In this document: piece by piece, positions 31,527-41,999 of the stretch
Position numbering within the stretch: the stretch's first letter is position 1
Layout: each line of letters starts with the position of its first letter
Origin: Maratus speciosus
Taxonomy: Eukaryota; Arthropoda; Arachnida; Araneae; Salticidae
Reading direction: 5' to 3'
Length of the DNA: 64,000 nt
Assembly: GCA_963932465.1 (NCBI GenBank)
Contig: OZ010794.1
Location: forward strand, 440,015,502 to 440,079,501
Position numbers and translations under genes: made by a program
Notes under the pieces: generated by a model
Database searches by the model: none
Told to the model about the DNA's origin: nothing
Seen by the model: the letters and a program-made list of their open reading frames with translations, nothing else

Positions 31527-32945
31527 GAAAACATCTCGACCGCGACGGAAAGGATGCAGCTCTTTCTCATGAGAACTTGCAAAGCTAGCAAAACTCGACA
31601 GACAATAAACTTGATGACTTAGTGATTTGCATCTCCAGCCTGAGAACAGAATGATAAAATTCACTTCAGAGTCCCTCTTCGAGTTGGTCTGGAAAGACGT
31701 CCCAGCCAAGCTTGGATATCGCCGAAGTATTAATAACCGATAGATTTCAGCAAATGCCCTTTTCCCTCCCAAAATTGTAAATATTAATTGTATATAGCTT
31801 GTATTGAAGCTTTTAGCATTAATCTAGATCTGTATTAAATTATATTTGCTATCTATTGAGTCTTTACTTTTTCACACATATGTAGCAAAATTATAAAAAT
31901 TAGACATATTAATTAGTTTTTGTAATGAATCGCTTTTCAATTTGGATATGAGCCCAATGAATAACAATAATTTTATCGTTAAGTTAATAATACCACATGC
32001 CCTTTTTCAACTGGCAACCCTACGGGGATGAGAAATTTCAGATTTACTTCTACGTCACTTGCTGTGTGAAGTCCAACCTGTAGGCAGCTATGGAATATGG
32101 CTGCTACATCTTTCACAATTTTAATAAAACTTATTAATGTCCAATGCAGTGAATTCTATCACCTCATTAAAATGTGACAGTTTTCAAGGTCGGCAACACC
32201 CTATCAGGTCTGCGGGAGAGTGAAAAATATAAACGAAAATGAAAGATCAAAAGAAAAGTTACTTTGGAGACTGCCTGTGTTACATAAGAAAAGCGCCGAT
32301 TCGATGTACAAAGAGGCCCGAACTAGCCAGGTGTGTTCATTGCTCTCCAAGTACTACATATTCAAAAAGTTTTGTTTCGTGTTAATTATGCTCGTAATTC
32401 TTCAACTACATTTCAAAGAGTGTCATCTTAATTAAAATCGATAAAAATGTGGATAACTTTCAAATACTCAGCATTTAAAATTTCACAATTTAAATAAAAC
32501 TTATTAATGTCCAATGCAGTGAATTCTGTCATCTCATTAAAATGTGACATATATGTGGATGTGGCTTGCGTTTCCCAAAACCTTCTAAACCACATCCTGA
32601 CCTCAGTAAGAGGGTGCAGCTAATTCCCATGAGAACTGACAGAGTGTGCAAATTCTAAAAGACATTAAACCTGATGAGTTAGTAATTTTGAGCTTTCAGC
32701 CTGGGAGCGAAGGTTCGATGTAACTTCAGAGTTGTTGCGCGGACTGATTTGGAAAGACGTATCCGATCAGGCTCCTAGAGCGCGCCGGAGTATATTGAAG
32801 GCCATTAGATTGCCGTAAGAAAGCCCCTCTCATCCTCCTAAACCCTGTACATAGTTAATGTGCTCTGTAAATAGAATCTATGCGTTACTCCAGACATTAA
32901 AATCCTATTATTTCTACACCAGCGAGTGTTCAATCAAAAGCATTT
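31527..32945 (+). repeat. pair of ~330-bp direct repeats, possibly LTR-like
   Basis: 31527-31860 and 32560-32945 share 'GGATGCAGCT' or 'GGGTGCAGCT', 'CATGAGAACT', 'ACTTGATGACTTAG' or 'CCTGATGAGTTAG', 'TGGTCTGGAAAGACGT' or 'TGATTTGGAAAGACGT' and 'GTAAATA...ATCTA'. Between them a second ~75-bp direct repeat, 'AACTTATTAATGTCCAATGC' then 'AGTGAATTCT', occurs at 32127 and 32498. A long direct repeat around 0.7 kb of other sequence could be a decayed retrotransposon with LTRs or a tandem duplication. No gag or pol motif is seen. A 41-codon open stretch at about 32210-32332 is bounded by AG and GT but is too short to call an exon. Confidence 0.45.
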
Positions 32946-34310
32946 ATCACCAAAGGTCAACTACAGCCAATTCCACCAATTCCATATATATATTTATATA
33001 TATGTGACATTTTAAATAAATATAATTACTATTATCCATTCAGATTTATTTTTATATACACTTCCCTCACATGCTCCTGCTACAGAAAAAGTAATTTTTT
33101 TTTTCGTTCTGTAAGCATTATATACTGTAAGAATTACAAATGCAACAAAATAAATAAATTAATTAATAGATGGTGTACATCAACCTCAGTGATGTATATC
33201 GATTTCAATATGTTTGTAATTGTGTAACATCATTAAAATACACGAACATGGACAGAGAGATTAGACAAACAGAATTCATAAACACTTTTAACATAAACAT
33301 CACATACACCTGTGTTGTACAGTGTTAAAAATTAGAGAGAACTCGAGCTGCAGCAAAAAACTAGAATCAATATGAAAATTTCCAAGAACGATGCATCGAA
33401 AAAGAGTCTGAACTTCCTACTTGAAGATCAATCTTTCGCATCGCAATGAAACAGAAAATTAGAATAATTCATTCAAAGAAAGAAAACTAATGCCCTCGTG
33501 TTCTCTCCGGTTTACTTTTCTGTCTTCTTTATTGCTGCGGTATTTTGGGCTGTCCAAACTTTTTCTGGTCTGGAGTTTCACTCTTTGCCCTCCCAAGAGA
33601 CTAGATGTTCCTTCTACTTTTCTGACTGCGTTATCATCTGAGCACATTTACAATGCCCGTCTTTTATTTCACTTCGAAAACACACTTCTCCGTTCATCTC
33701 TCTCTCTCTCTTTTTAAATCTTTAAAACCCTTCAATTTTTCTTCCGAATTTGGTTATTTTATTGGTGTGCAGGGGATAGTTTAAAAATCCAGAGAAGTCA
33801 GGAAATAACCATTTCGTCCGATATCCATGAAGTTTGAAAAGAAATAAAAAATTGAATTATTTACATTTGATTCTTCTTTAAATAATGATTTATCTCTTGA
33901 GAATTATTTGAATAATATCTGATCTATAACTATACTTTCACTATGTAAGAAAAATGGCGGCTTATTTTTAATTTAGAAAGTTTATAAGCGCTCTAATAAC
34001 TGTATAAGAGATATATACTACTCGATTGGATATAATGAAAATATTTTTAAAGATAAATTTTAGCATTATAAAACAGAAAAACTTATAATATTTTAAAAGA
34101 TAAAATCTTGAAAGTTTACCTTAGTCGCTATTTCTACTGTTGAAATTAGTTTTCTTAATGCCATTCATTATTTTCCCCCGTGAAATAGCGTAAATTATTC
34201 AAGTCTACAGCAAACAATTTTCTCCATAGACAATAATGTACCAAAATGCTTTTGAGTGCCCTTGTCAACAAACTATAATCCTATACACTTCATTTTCAAT
34301 ACAGAACATA

Positions 34311-35030
34311 CAGGGCCAAAATTAGCCATTTTTGCACCCGGGAAAACATGGATTTTGGCACCCCCTCCCCTTCTTCCGTAAAGTATATTTACAAAGAGAA
34401 TTTTACTAATTATCTAATAGCCGACTTATTTTAAAATTTAAAATATGTCATCTTAAAATATGTAATACTGAACTACGTAATCTACAATGGCGGATCCAAG
34501 GGGGAAGTCACGGGGGTCATGCCTCCCCTTTGAACATCAACAAAAATATTTTAAAGATCATTTTAAAAATGAAATATACAGTACAGTCCCGATTATCCGA
34601 GTCCCGCTTAGCCGAGTTTCCGCTTTAAACGAGTTATTTTCTTTTGATGGACTGATGGCTTTCATTATTATGAAACAGCCATTATAAATGAAGTGTTAGG
34701 TGAAGATGAAAGAGCAGTCGTAAAAAGTAAGAACTCTGATTTTCTGGTCAGAATGGGGAAAAAATGGCCTAATTAAAAAAAAAAAAAAAAAGAAAATGCT
34801 ATTTTTTTTCCCATTCTGACCAGAAATTCAGAGTTCTAACTTTTTACGACTGCTCTTTCATCTTCACCTAACACTTCATTTATAATGGCTGTTTCATAAT
34901 AATGGAAACCATCAGTCCATCAGAAGAAAATGATCCATTCCAAAGGTATAATCTTCCATTTGACACACCTTCGTTCTGGCACCCGGGGCACATGCCACCT
35001 CTGCCCCCCCCCCCCCTACTTTCGGCCCTG
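34311..35030. mobile_element. 720-bp non-autonomous hAT element
   Basis: Flanked by a perfect 8-bp duplication AGAACATA (34303-34310, 35031-35038), the hAT signature. The ends are inverted: CAGGGCCAAAATTAG on the left and CAGGGCCGAAAGTAG on the other strand. Other 1.1-kb units read 'AGAACATGCCATGC' here, so the empty site is known. Inside, arms of ~140 bp (about 34635-34775 and 34797-34935) form a near-perfect hairpin around an A run. A pogo-like end, 'CAGTCCCGATTATCCGAG', lies at 34585. No transposase frame. Confidence 0.9.
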
Positions 35031-35574
35031 AGAACATACCATGCTATTGATGAATAGCATAGATTACTTGGAAATACGCGTATATTTACGCGAGTTAGAG
35101 AATAGAGAGACAGACAGCTAAGAAATTCGAATTGAAAAGCACTTTTCAACTATGTTGAAATGTGTTCAAAAGTTAGAATTAACTCGAGCTGGAATAAAAA
35201 AATACGGAGTCAATAAGAACATTTCCAAAAAACAATGCTTCTTAAAAGAGTCTCAGACGATTCCGCACTCTTTTTACTTCAAAATTCGTCTTTTGCAGCT
35301 TAACTTAAGAGCAATGGAACAAAAAATTAGAATTATGCCTTCAAAGATAGAAAACTAATGCCTTCCTGTTTTCTCCGATTTATATTTCTATCTTCTTTAT
35401 TGCTGTGGTATTTTGGGCAGTCCATGTTCTATCTGTTCTGGAGTTCACTCCTGCTGTCCCAAGAGACTAGATGTTCCTTCTAGTTTACTCAATGCGTTAC
35501 CGTTTGAGTACATTTAAAATGCCCGTCTTTTATTTCACTTCGAACACACTCTTCTCCATTCATCTTTCTCTCTC

Positions 35575-35608
<34 letters not shown>

Positions 35609-35708
35609 TTTAAAATCCTTCGATTTCTCTTCCGAATTCGGTTATTTTATTGATGTATTGGGGATAGTTTAAAAATCTGGAGAAGTCAGGAAAGAGCCAT
35701 TTCGTCCG

Positions 35709-35816
35709 ATTGGTTGGTTGGTTGCGTTTACGATGGCAAATTATCAGCACGAGGGATATAGGCCCTAAGGGTGGGGGGTGCCCTCCGTGAGGGGCCTTTC
35801 TAAGGGAACCTAACCC
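35709..35816 (-). mobile_element. 5'-truncated SINE with 12-bp target duplication
   Basis: The 108-bp insertion holds only the 3' part of the SINE seen at 3397-3637, ending in an (AACC)n tail on the minus strand. It is flanked by CCATTTCGTCCG at 35697-35708 and 35817-35828. The intact site 'CCATTTCGTCCGATATCC' is present in unit 6 and near-matches in others. It shows LINE-type target-primed insertion. Confidence 0.93.
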
Positions 35817-35988
35817 CCATTTCGTCCGTTATCCTTGAAGTTTAATAAGAAAATAAAGTTGAATTATTTGCATTTGATTTTTCTGTAAATAATGATTTAT
35901 CTCTTGAGAGTTATCTGAATAGTTTGTGTTCCCTAAATATACTTTCACTGAATAACGAAAATGGCAGTTTATTTCCAATTTAGAAGTA

Positions 35989-36658
35989 CAGTAGAACCTC
36001 GATTATCCGAAGTGATTGGGGACCGACTATTTTTCGGAAAATCGAAATTTTCCGATAATTGAGAATGCTTCAATTTTAAGATTAAGGAGAAATATATGCA
36101 ATATTTCTTATTATGGTAACAAGTGCTTAATAAAAAAAAGCAATAGGAAAAGAAAAAGAAAAAATAATAAGTTACCTGGATTTTAATTTTTAATTGAGTA
36201 CCTTTTACATATACCACAAGGATTTGAATCAATGTTTTGTTTGTCGCAGTTTCGATTGCATTTGCTTTGAAGCTGTATCACAGAGTTTTTTAATGTTATT
36301 AGTTCCCCAGTATCACAGTAGCATCGCATTCTTTCTGCTGCTGCAGCCACGCCAAAACTTTTGCAAAACATTCAAAAACTTTAGAATTGCTAATTTGTTC
36401 ATTTTCTTCGTTCTACTCCTTAGCTTACGGGAGCGCAAGTTAAATTGAAAGGAACTCTAAGAAAGGGGATCGAAAATATTTATATGTACTCGTAGTTCGG
36501 AAAGGATCTCTTGCACACAAGGAATATGATAGTTAAAAAAAAAAAAGCTTTCAAAATGGACTTTGCACACACATAAAGAATATGATAGTTAAAAAAAAAA
36601 AAAAACCTTTAAAAATAGATTTCGATTAAAAGAATTTAGGATAAAAGAGGCTCTACTG
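35989..36658. mobile_element. 670-bp pogo/Tigger-like element, no intact transposase
   Basis: Ends CAGTAGAACCTCGATTATCC and, on the other strand, CAGTAGAGCCTCTTTTATCC, with TA on each side (35987-35988, 36659-36660). This is a classic pogo/Tigger arrangement, inserted in 1.1-kb unit 7. A 62-codon minus-strand frame (36371-36183) with several cysteines occupies the position expected for the C-terminus of a transposase. I cannot identify it. Near the right end a ~55-bp segment with 'GAATATGATAGTTAAAAAAA' is tandemly duplicated (about 36510-36615). Confidence 0.85.
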
Positions 36659-36827
36659 TACATAAGTAATCCAAAAAATGCATATAAAAGAGGTATATTA
36701 TCGATAGGATGCCATGGAAATATTTTAAAAGATTAACACTTGAAAGTTTGTTTTAGTCGAAATTTCCACTGTTGAAATTAGTTTTTTAACATTATTTATT
36801 ATTTTTCACCATTCAGATCATTTTGTG

Positions 36828-36859
<32 letters not shown>

Positions 36860-37019
36860 TTGCTCCTATTTGAAATTTTCGGGATTTTTTTTTCTATAAA
36901 CACAACTGTGAGATCCTGATTGTTTGTTCCTCACCTTATTCCTGTGCCTATGTCATAAAATGCGTATATATCAAATGACGTCCGATTTGCGTGAACGATC
37001 CGGCCGCCAGGGGCTAAGG

Positions 37020-37220
37020 TTGGTTGTATTTATGACGGCCAATTATCTGCACGAGGGATATGGGCCCTGGGGGGGGAGTGCCCTTCGTGGGGGTCTTTCT
37101 AAGGGAACCTAACCCGTATTAACGCTTGGAAATCCAAGGTTCGAAGAAAACCACGAAAACTCCGAACGATTAGGCCGACGGGCGCGATTGGGTTCGAACC
37201 CAGCACTTCCCGTCTACCAG
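37020..37220 (-). mobile_element. tRNA-derived SINE, 5'-truncated, 13-bp duplication
   Basis: The minus strand matches 3397-3637 but lacks the A-box end. The B box is present as GGGTTCGAACCC. Flanked by CCAGGGGCTAAGG at 37007-37019 and 37221-37233. The tail reads 'ATAAATACAACCAA'. Confidence 0.92.
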
Positions 37221-37233
37221 CCAGGGGCTAAGG

Positions 37234-38300
37234 AACTTGCAGTACTTAAATTTCCCTATTCTTTTATCCGATTAATAAAATTCATAGTATTTATTTTTCT
37301 TTTTAAGGGAGGATAAAAAAAAAAAAAAAAAAAACTAAATTAAGTCACGTTCTAATGAAACATGATTGTTGTGTTAATGCACGATGAACGGAAACAATAA
37401 AATATTTAGCTTAATAATTGTGCTTAAAAAGAAAAAAAACTGTTTTCTTTGGCAATAAAATGATTGAAACGTGGTTTTAAATTGTTTTTGATTCCAAACC
37501 CATTGATTTCTACGAAAATGAATACAGCTTTTGTGACAGTGGCCATTAATACATTCGACAAATGGGAACTCAATCAAAAGCACTGTTTGAACGCTATCAT
37601 TTTTAGTGACATACATACATGAGGCATTCTCACAATCTTTTGATTTTTCTATATTTTTCTGTCCCTGAATAATAATTGTTATTTTAGTACATATTCTTGG
37701 TTTTTTTTTTATTATTTTTGTATTTTATTTTAGTTGTCTTATACTGGAAAACATACCATTGCATGACTGCATAACAATATTAACGAGATAAATAAGTTTT
37801 GGACGATGTTAGGGGTCCAAATATACCACGAAATTCCTATACCGTCCCGTGTCCCTAATACTGATTTTTAAGTTAGGAGCTGTCTGTATAAAATTGTTTC
37901 AATAAAAGTAATTCGACGTAATTTTTTTTTCGAAACTGGGACTACTGTTTTATATAAATATGTAGCAAAAAATTAACCTGCACACATTTTTAGGGTTACT
38001 ATTATTTTTTGAACTCTGTCCCTGGGTTTTAGATTCCTTACATTCCCTCTTGCTAAAATTATACAGAAAATCACTTCAGATGCAACCACAGATTTTTTTT
38101 TCAACTTTTTTCTCGTATGCTACAGAAATAATAGCTAAAATTTTTTAACAGGAAATTTACTGCAGAATTTAAATCAGCATTTAAATATCAATTTCAAGCA
38201 TCGTGGCTTTATTGGTAGTCTTACCGTCCCCAAGGTTTATTCCTGCACTTTTCGAGGTAAATTAAATTTTTTGTAATTGAATCAAATGTAAAAAATAAAA
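37234..38300. other. AT-rich intergenic DNA
   Basis: Nothing recognised. It has an A run at 37316-37334 and many short homopolymers. The 80-codon minus-strand frame at 37374-37616 has no recognisable features. Confidence 0.5.
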
Positions 38301-38309
38301 ATAAAAATG

Positions 38310-38910
38310 CAATTTAACAAATTACAACGACCATTTGGAAAATGATTTTTTCAAAGACTAAAATTTAAGACATAAAAAATAGCACGGAGTTGATCATACA
38401 TTACGTACGCTATGAATTAAACATTAATAGTGTTATTACACGTAAAAATTGCAACCAATAGAAATCGCCTGCGACTCGTACGTATTATTCACCTGAAACT
38501 TACGTATTATCCAAGCCTTTCATTGGCTGTTCGGGAAAAGGCTTTTCCATCATCAGAAATCTGACGGCCAATTTTAAATAAAATTTATTTCTTAAACTTC
38601 TAAACATCCCACAATATTACTTTTTATATCGTCGTATAGAGAAAAAAATGTACTTTTAAATGCAATTTGTTTGAAAGCCGTATCTCAATTTGTTTCTGAG
38701 TTATTAATTTTTTTGTAGTTTTTATTACTTTTTTGTCATAGTGGCAACACTCTGTTGTCCATCTCTGTTGAAAGTAAAGGGAAATACATATTACTGTATA
38801 GACCAATCAGAAGACGAATAAAAGGATGATTAAACCAATAAAAACCTTCAGATATGCTTTTGATTTCCTACCCTGACGAGGACAATAACCATTTTTCCAA
38901 ATGGTTAATA
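38310..38910 (-). repeat. ~600-bp dispersed repeat, inverted copy
   Basis: The reverse complement aligns with 56165-56760. Shared parts: hairpin end 'AACCATTTGGAAAAATGGTT', 'TGTCCTCGTCAGGGTAGGAA', 'CAAACAAATTGCATTTAAAA', 'TATACGACGAT' and 'GTCTTTGAAAAAATCATTTT'. A fragment also lies at about 42680-42830. Family unrecognised; the terminal hairpin suggests a mobile element end. Confidence 0.75.
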
Positions 38911-39480
38911 ACTGTTTCTAAAAATCAATGAACATTGTGGCTATCACTTAATCTTAACATGATTTGCCTAAAAATAGGGGGTAATTTTCCTTAATCTCCC
39001 ATCCTTACCATCCCCTTTTTTCCCCTTTCCGTCCTCTTTTTCCTATACCGTCCCCTATTTTTTCTTTACCGTCCCTTCTTTAACACCCCTTTAAGACAAT
39101 GTTAAATCAAAATTTTGAACTAAAAACACTACATTGCTATTATTTCTCATTGGAATATCCTGTAGGTACTATGCAAATTCATTATAAGTAAAAATTAGAA
39201 GAAAATAAAAAGCTATAGCGTTAAAATAGTAAATAAAATTAAACTCGCAATTTTAACTTAAACCTCAGTAAAATAAAAAAAATTTCACTGCTGACCATTT
39301 TTTCTTTATTTTGAATCATTAAGTCATGCGTCTTATAAGCTTAAGATGTTATTTTTAGGTAGCTTTCATTACAAAAAGCTACCTATTGCAGCCGTTCGGA
39401 GGAAAGCGATTTCAAAAAATTTTGGTATATTTTCATCGATCATGAGCCCCAGACCCCGAAACCACCCTCCGTTCAAAAGT

Positions 39481-39481
<1 letters not shown>

Positions 39482-39550
<69 letters not shown>
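39482..39550. repeat. (TA)n microsatellite
   Basis: About 69 bases of TA with a short CCATATA interruption near 39513. The tyrosine/isoleucine-rich frame over it is a shadow. Confidence 0.95.
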
Positions 39551-39552
<2 letters not shown>

Positions 39553-39559
39553 GACCTTT

Positions 39560-40905
39560 GTCATACTGTAACTGTCGAATTTATGAACCGATTTGGATGT
39601 AATTCGGTATGTACATAGTACATACCAGTGTCTCGACCGAGTTCGTTGGCCAGCTTCATCCGCCATTTTGTTTCAAAATGGCGGCCATTTAAAATTTTCT
39701 TAAAAATTTTAAATTTGAAATGTGGTACCAAAGAATTGAAAATGGAAAAATATTTTTTTCTTATGTATTGGACCTTTATACAAAGATTCCGGAGCAGTTT
39801 TTGTTTCGTCTATATCTTAAAAAAAGGCTGAGTTATAGCATTTTGAATTTCTAGCGTGGCTGACATTTTGAAACGACCTGAATTTTGTCTCGCAATAAAA
39901 GGCATATTTATGAACCGATTTGGATGTAACTTCGTTTGTACATAGTACATACACATGTCTCGACCGAGTTCGTTGGCCAGCTTCATCCGCTATCTTGTTT
40001 AAAAATGGCAGCCATTTAAATTTTTAAGAAAAATTTAAATTTGAAATGTGGTACCAAAAAATTGAAAATTGAAAAAAATATTTTTTTTATGTATTTGACC
40101 TTGATACAAAGATTCGGGAGCAGTTTTTGTTTCGTCTATATCTCAAAAAATGGCTGAGTTATAGCATTTTGAATTTCTAGCGTGGCTGACATTTTGAAAC
40201 GTCCTGGTATTTGTCACGTGATAACAGGCGTATTTATGAACAGATTTGGATATACTTTGGTGTGTACATAGTACATACAAATATCTCGACCGAGTTCGTT
40301 GGCCAGCTTCATCCGCCATCTTGTTTCAAAATGGCGGCCATTTAAAAAAATTTAAAAAAATTAAAATTTAAAATAAGATACCAAAATATTAGAAAATGAA
40401 AAAGATTTTTTTTGTATGTGTTTGACCTTAATACAAAGATCTCGGAACGGTTTTTGTTTCGTCTATATCTAAAAAAAATGGCTGAGTTATAGCGTTTTGA
40501 ATTTCTATTGTGGCTGACATTTTAAAACGACCTGATTTTGTCACTCGATAAAAAGCGTATTTATGAACCGATTTGGATGTTACTTGGTCTGTACATAGTA
40601 CATACCAATGTCTCGACCGAGTTCGTTGGCCAGCTTTATTCGCCATCTTGTTTCAAAAGGGTTGCCATTTAAAAAAATTAAATTTAAAATTTAAAATGAG
40701 GTATTAAAAAATTGGAAAATGAAAAAGATTTTTTTATGTGTTTGGCCTTGATACAAAGATTCCGGAGCAGATTTTGTTTCTGAAAATTTGTTCTTTTGTT
40801 TATATCTTAAAAAATGGTTGAATTATAGCACTTTGAATTTCTAGTATGGATAACATTTTGAAACGATCTTGTATTTGTCACGCGATAACACACGTATTCG
40901 CCTAT
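39560..40905 (+). repeat. 327-bp satellite, four units plus a partial fifth
   Basis: 'TTATGAA(C/A)(C/A)GATTTGGAT' recurs at 39581, 39908, 40234 and 40561 (spacing 327, 326, 327), and a degraded fifth start lies near 40890. Each unit includes 'GTACATAGTACATAC', 'CTCGACCGAGTTCGTTGGCC', an inverted pair around 'CCGCCAT(C/T)TTG' and 'CAAAATGGCGG', 'GTTTTTGTTTCGTCTATATC', and 'GAATTTCTAGCGTGGCTGAC'. The even spacing and moderate divergence suggest an old four-fold amplification within the AGGTAG-ended element. Minus-strand frames of ~75 codons recur but change between units. Confidence 0.92.
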
Positions 40906-41496
40906 TTCCATGTGAGAAAGCATGTGGATAGTATACATCAACATCTCAGCCAAATATAAGTTACTTTAAATAAAAGCAGCTTGGATAAAGCTGTCTAATT
41001 TCGTGAAATTCTCATTCATAATGATTTAGTATTGATAAAAATTAGTATTGAATCTCCTACATTCGGTTTCCACTAAATTGAGCTTCGTGTGTTTGAATAA
41101 TATAAGTTGGCTTTTTGAAAATAAGGTATTTGAAAGCTACCTCTTCCTCCCGGCACTGGCCGGAAGGACTTTATTAAATTAATTTCACCAGATTTTTATT
41201 CCTGAAAAGTCAAGATTGTGAGAATGCCCCACATACATACAGACAGACATCGTCGTAAAAACACCATAATGGGAAGTCTTTGGTAACCTGAAAAGATAAA
41301 GAAGTACCAACATGCATGCATACATACATGCATATGGATTCATTCCAAAAGAAATAAAAACGAATTCAAGTTACTTCAAAATGTTCATAATCGGGTTTTA
41401 TCAATGGAGTTATGAAAAAAGAGAAGGAAACATATAGTGTATTGTCTATCAGTTACGAGGGAAGTAACTGAGGAGGTTATCACAAACTGGCGACTG

Positions 41497-41528
<32 letters not shown>

Positions 41529-41559
41529 CTGAATAACATTTTCTGATTACCACCGGGAG

Positions 41560-41880
41560 AAACTTCTACCAGTAAATTTTAATAGAAAAGTTCGCCTTAT
41601 TCATGGCATATTTCTCTCACAAATATGGTAAAAATTTCTATTTGTTTTTACTGGTGGCAGTTTGTCCAGGTATTGTAGTCTTTTTCACTGACACTGACAG
41701 GAGATTGTCTAGGTTGTCACAATATGGTGGAAACATAGGGCCTAACTTCCGCCGAAGTAGACTTCCACCAGTAAAAATGAATATCTGTTTTCGCCAGTAT
41801 TTATGACTGAAATTTTGCATTAATAAGAAGACAATTTCTATTTAAATTTACTGGTGGAAGTTTGCCCCGTCAATAATCAA
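41560..41880. repeat. alternating inverted ~40-bp motif
   Basis: A motif 'TTTACTGGTGGAAGTTTG' with a 5' 'TTTCTATT' appears in alternating orientation near 41565 (minus), 41633 (plus), 41757 (minus) and 41835 (plus). Several copies can pair with each other, so the region could form more than one hairpin. It follows a 26-base T run (41500-41525). Open frames on both strands are mirror products. Confidence 0.65.
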
Positions 41881-41999
41881 CTCCTGCGAAAGCAGTTGCA
41901 GTTGAAGCTTCATTATTTTAAGGACTCATGTATTAATAGTTCAATGACTTTATCAGGATTACAATACTTCCCTTACTCAATGTGCCCTGAAAGTAAAAA

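Larger units (their letters stand above)
32995..36830 (+). repeat. tandem ~1.1-kb units 6 and 7, with insertions
   Basis: Unit 6 starts with the same 5' extension as unit 5 and runs to 34310. It continues after a hAT insertion at 35031 into unit 7, which ends near 36828 at an A run. 'TGCCCTCGTGTTCTCTCCGG' at 33492 and 'TGCCTTCCTGTTTTCTCCG' at 35359 are 1867 bp apart, or about 1140 without the hAT element and its duplication. Unit 7 also carries a truncated SINE and a pogo-like element. The block looks like the same array as 18278-23300, separated by larger insertions. Confidence 0.8.
39357..41142 (+). mobile_element. 1.8-kb element with AGGTAG inverted ends and internal satellite
   Basis: Starts AGGTAGCTTTCA and ends TGAAAGCTACCT, an exact 12-bp inverted repeat. 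The left end also folds on itself (AGGTAGCTTT ... AAAGCTACCT) and is followed by 'ATTGCAGCCGTT'. A GC-rich cap, 'CCTCCCGGCACTGGCCGG', follows the right end. A relative at 47686-48710 has the same plan but ends AGGTAGATTTCG, also exactly matched. The interior holds a TA microsatellite and four 327-bp tandem units. No protein and no target duplication found. Confidence 0.6.

Noticed and set aside
34487..34687. 66-codon frame starting in 'CAATGGCGGATCC'
   Set aside because: It lies entirely inside the hAT element and crosses a pogo-type end and one hairpin arm.
36194..36448. 84-codon plus-strand frame in the pogo-like element
   Set aside because: Its composition is AT-driven, and the opposite strand has the orientation expected for a transposase tail, though even that is not recognisable.
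39433..40646. Similar minus-strand frames containing 'GQRTRSRHWYVLCT'
   Set aside because: They recur because the 327-bp satellite recurs. The sequence after the shared start differs between units and one is interrupted by TA repeats.
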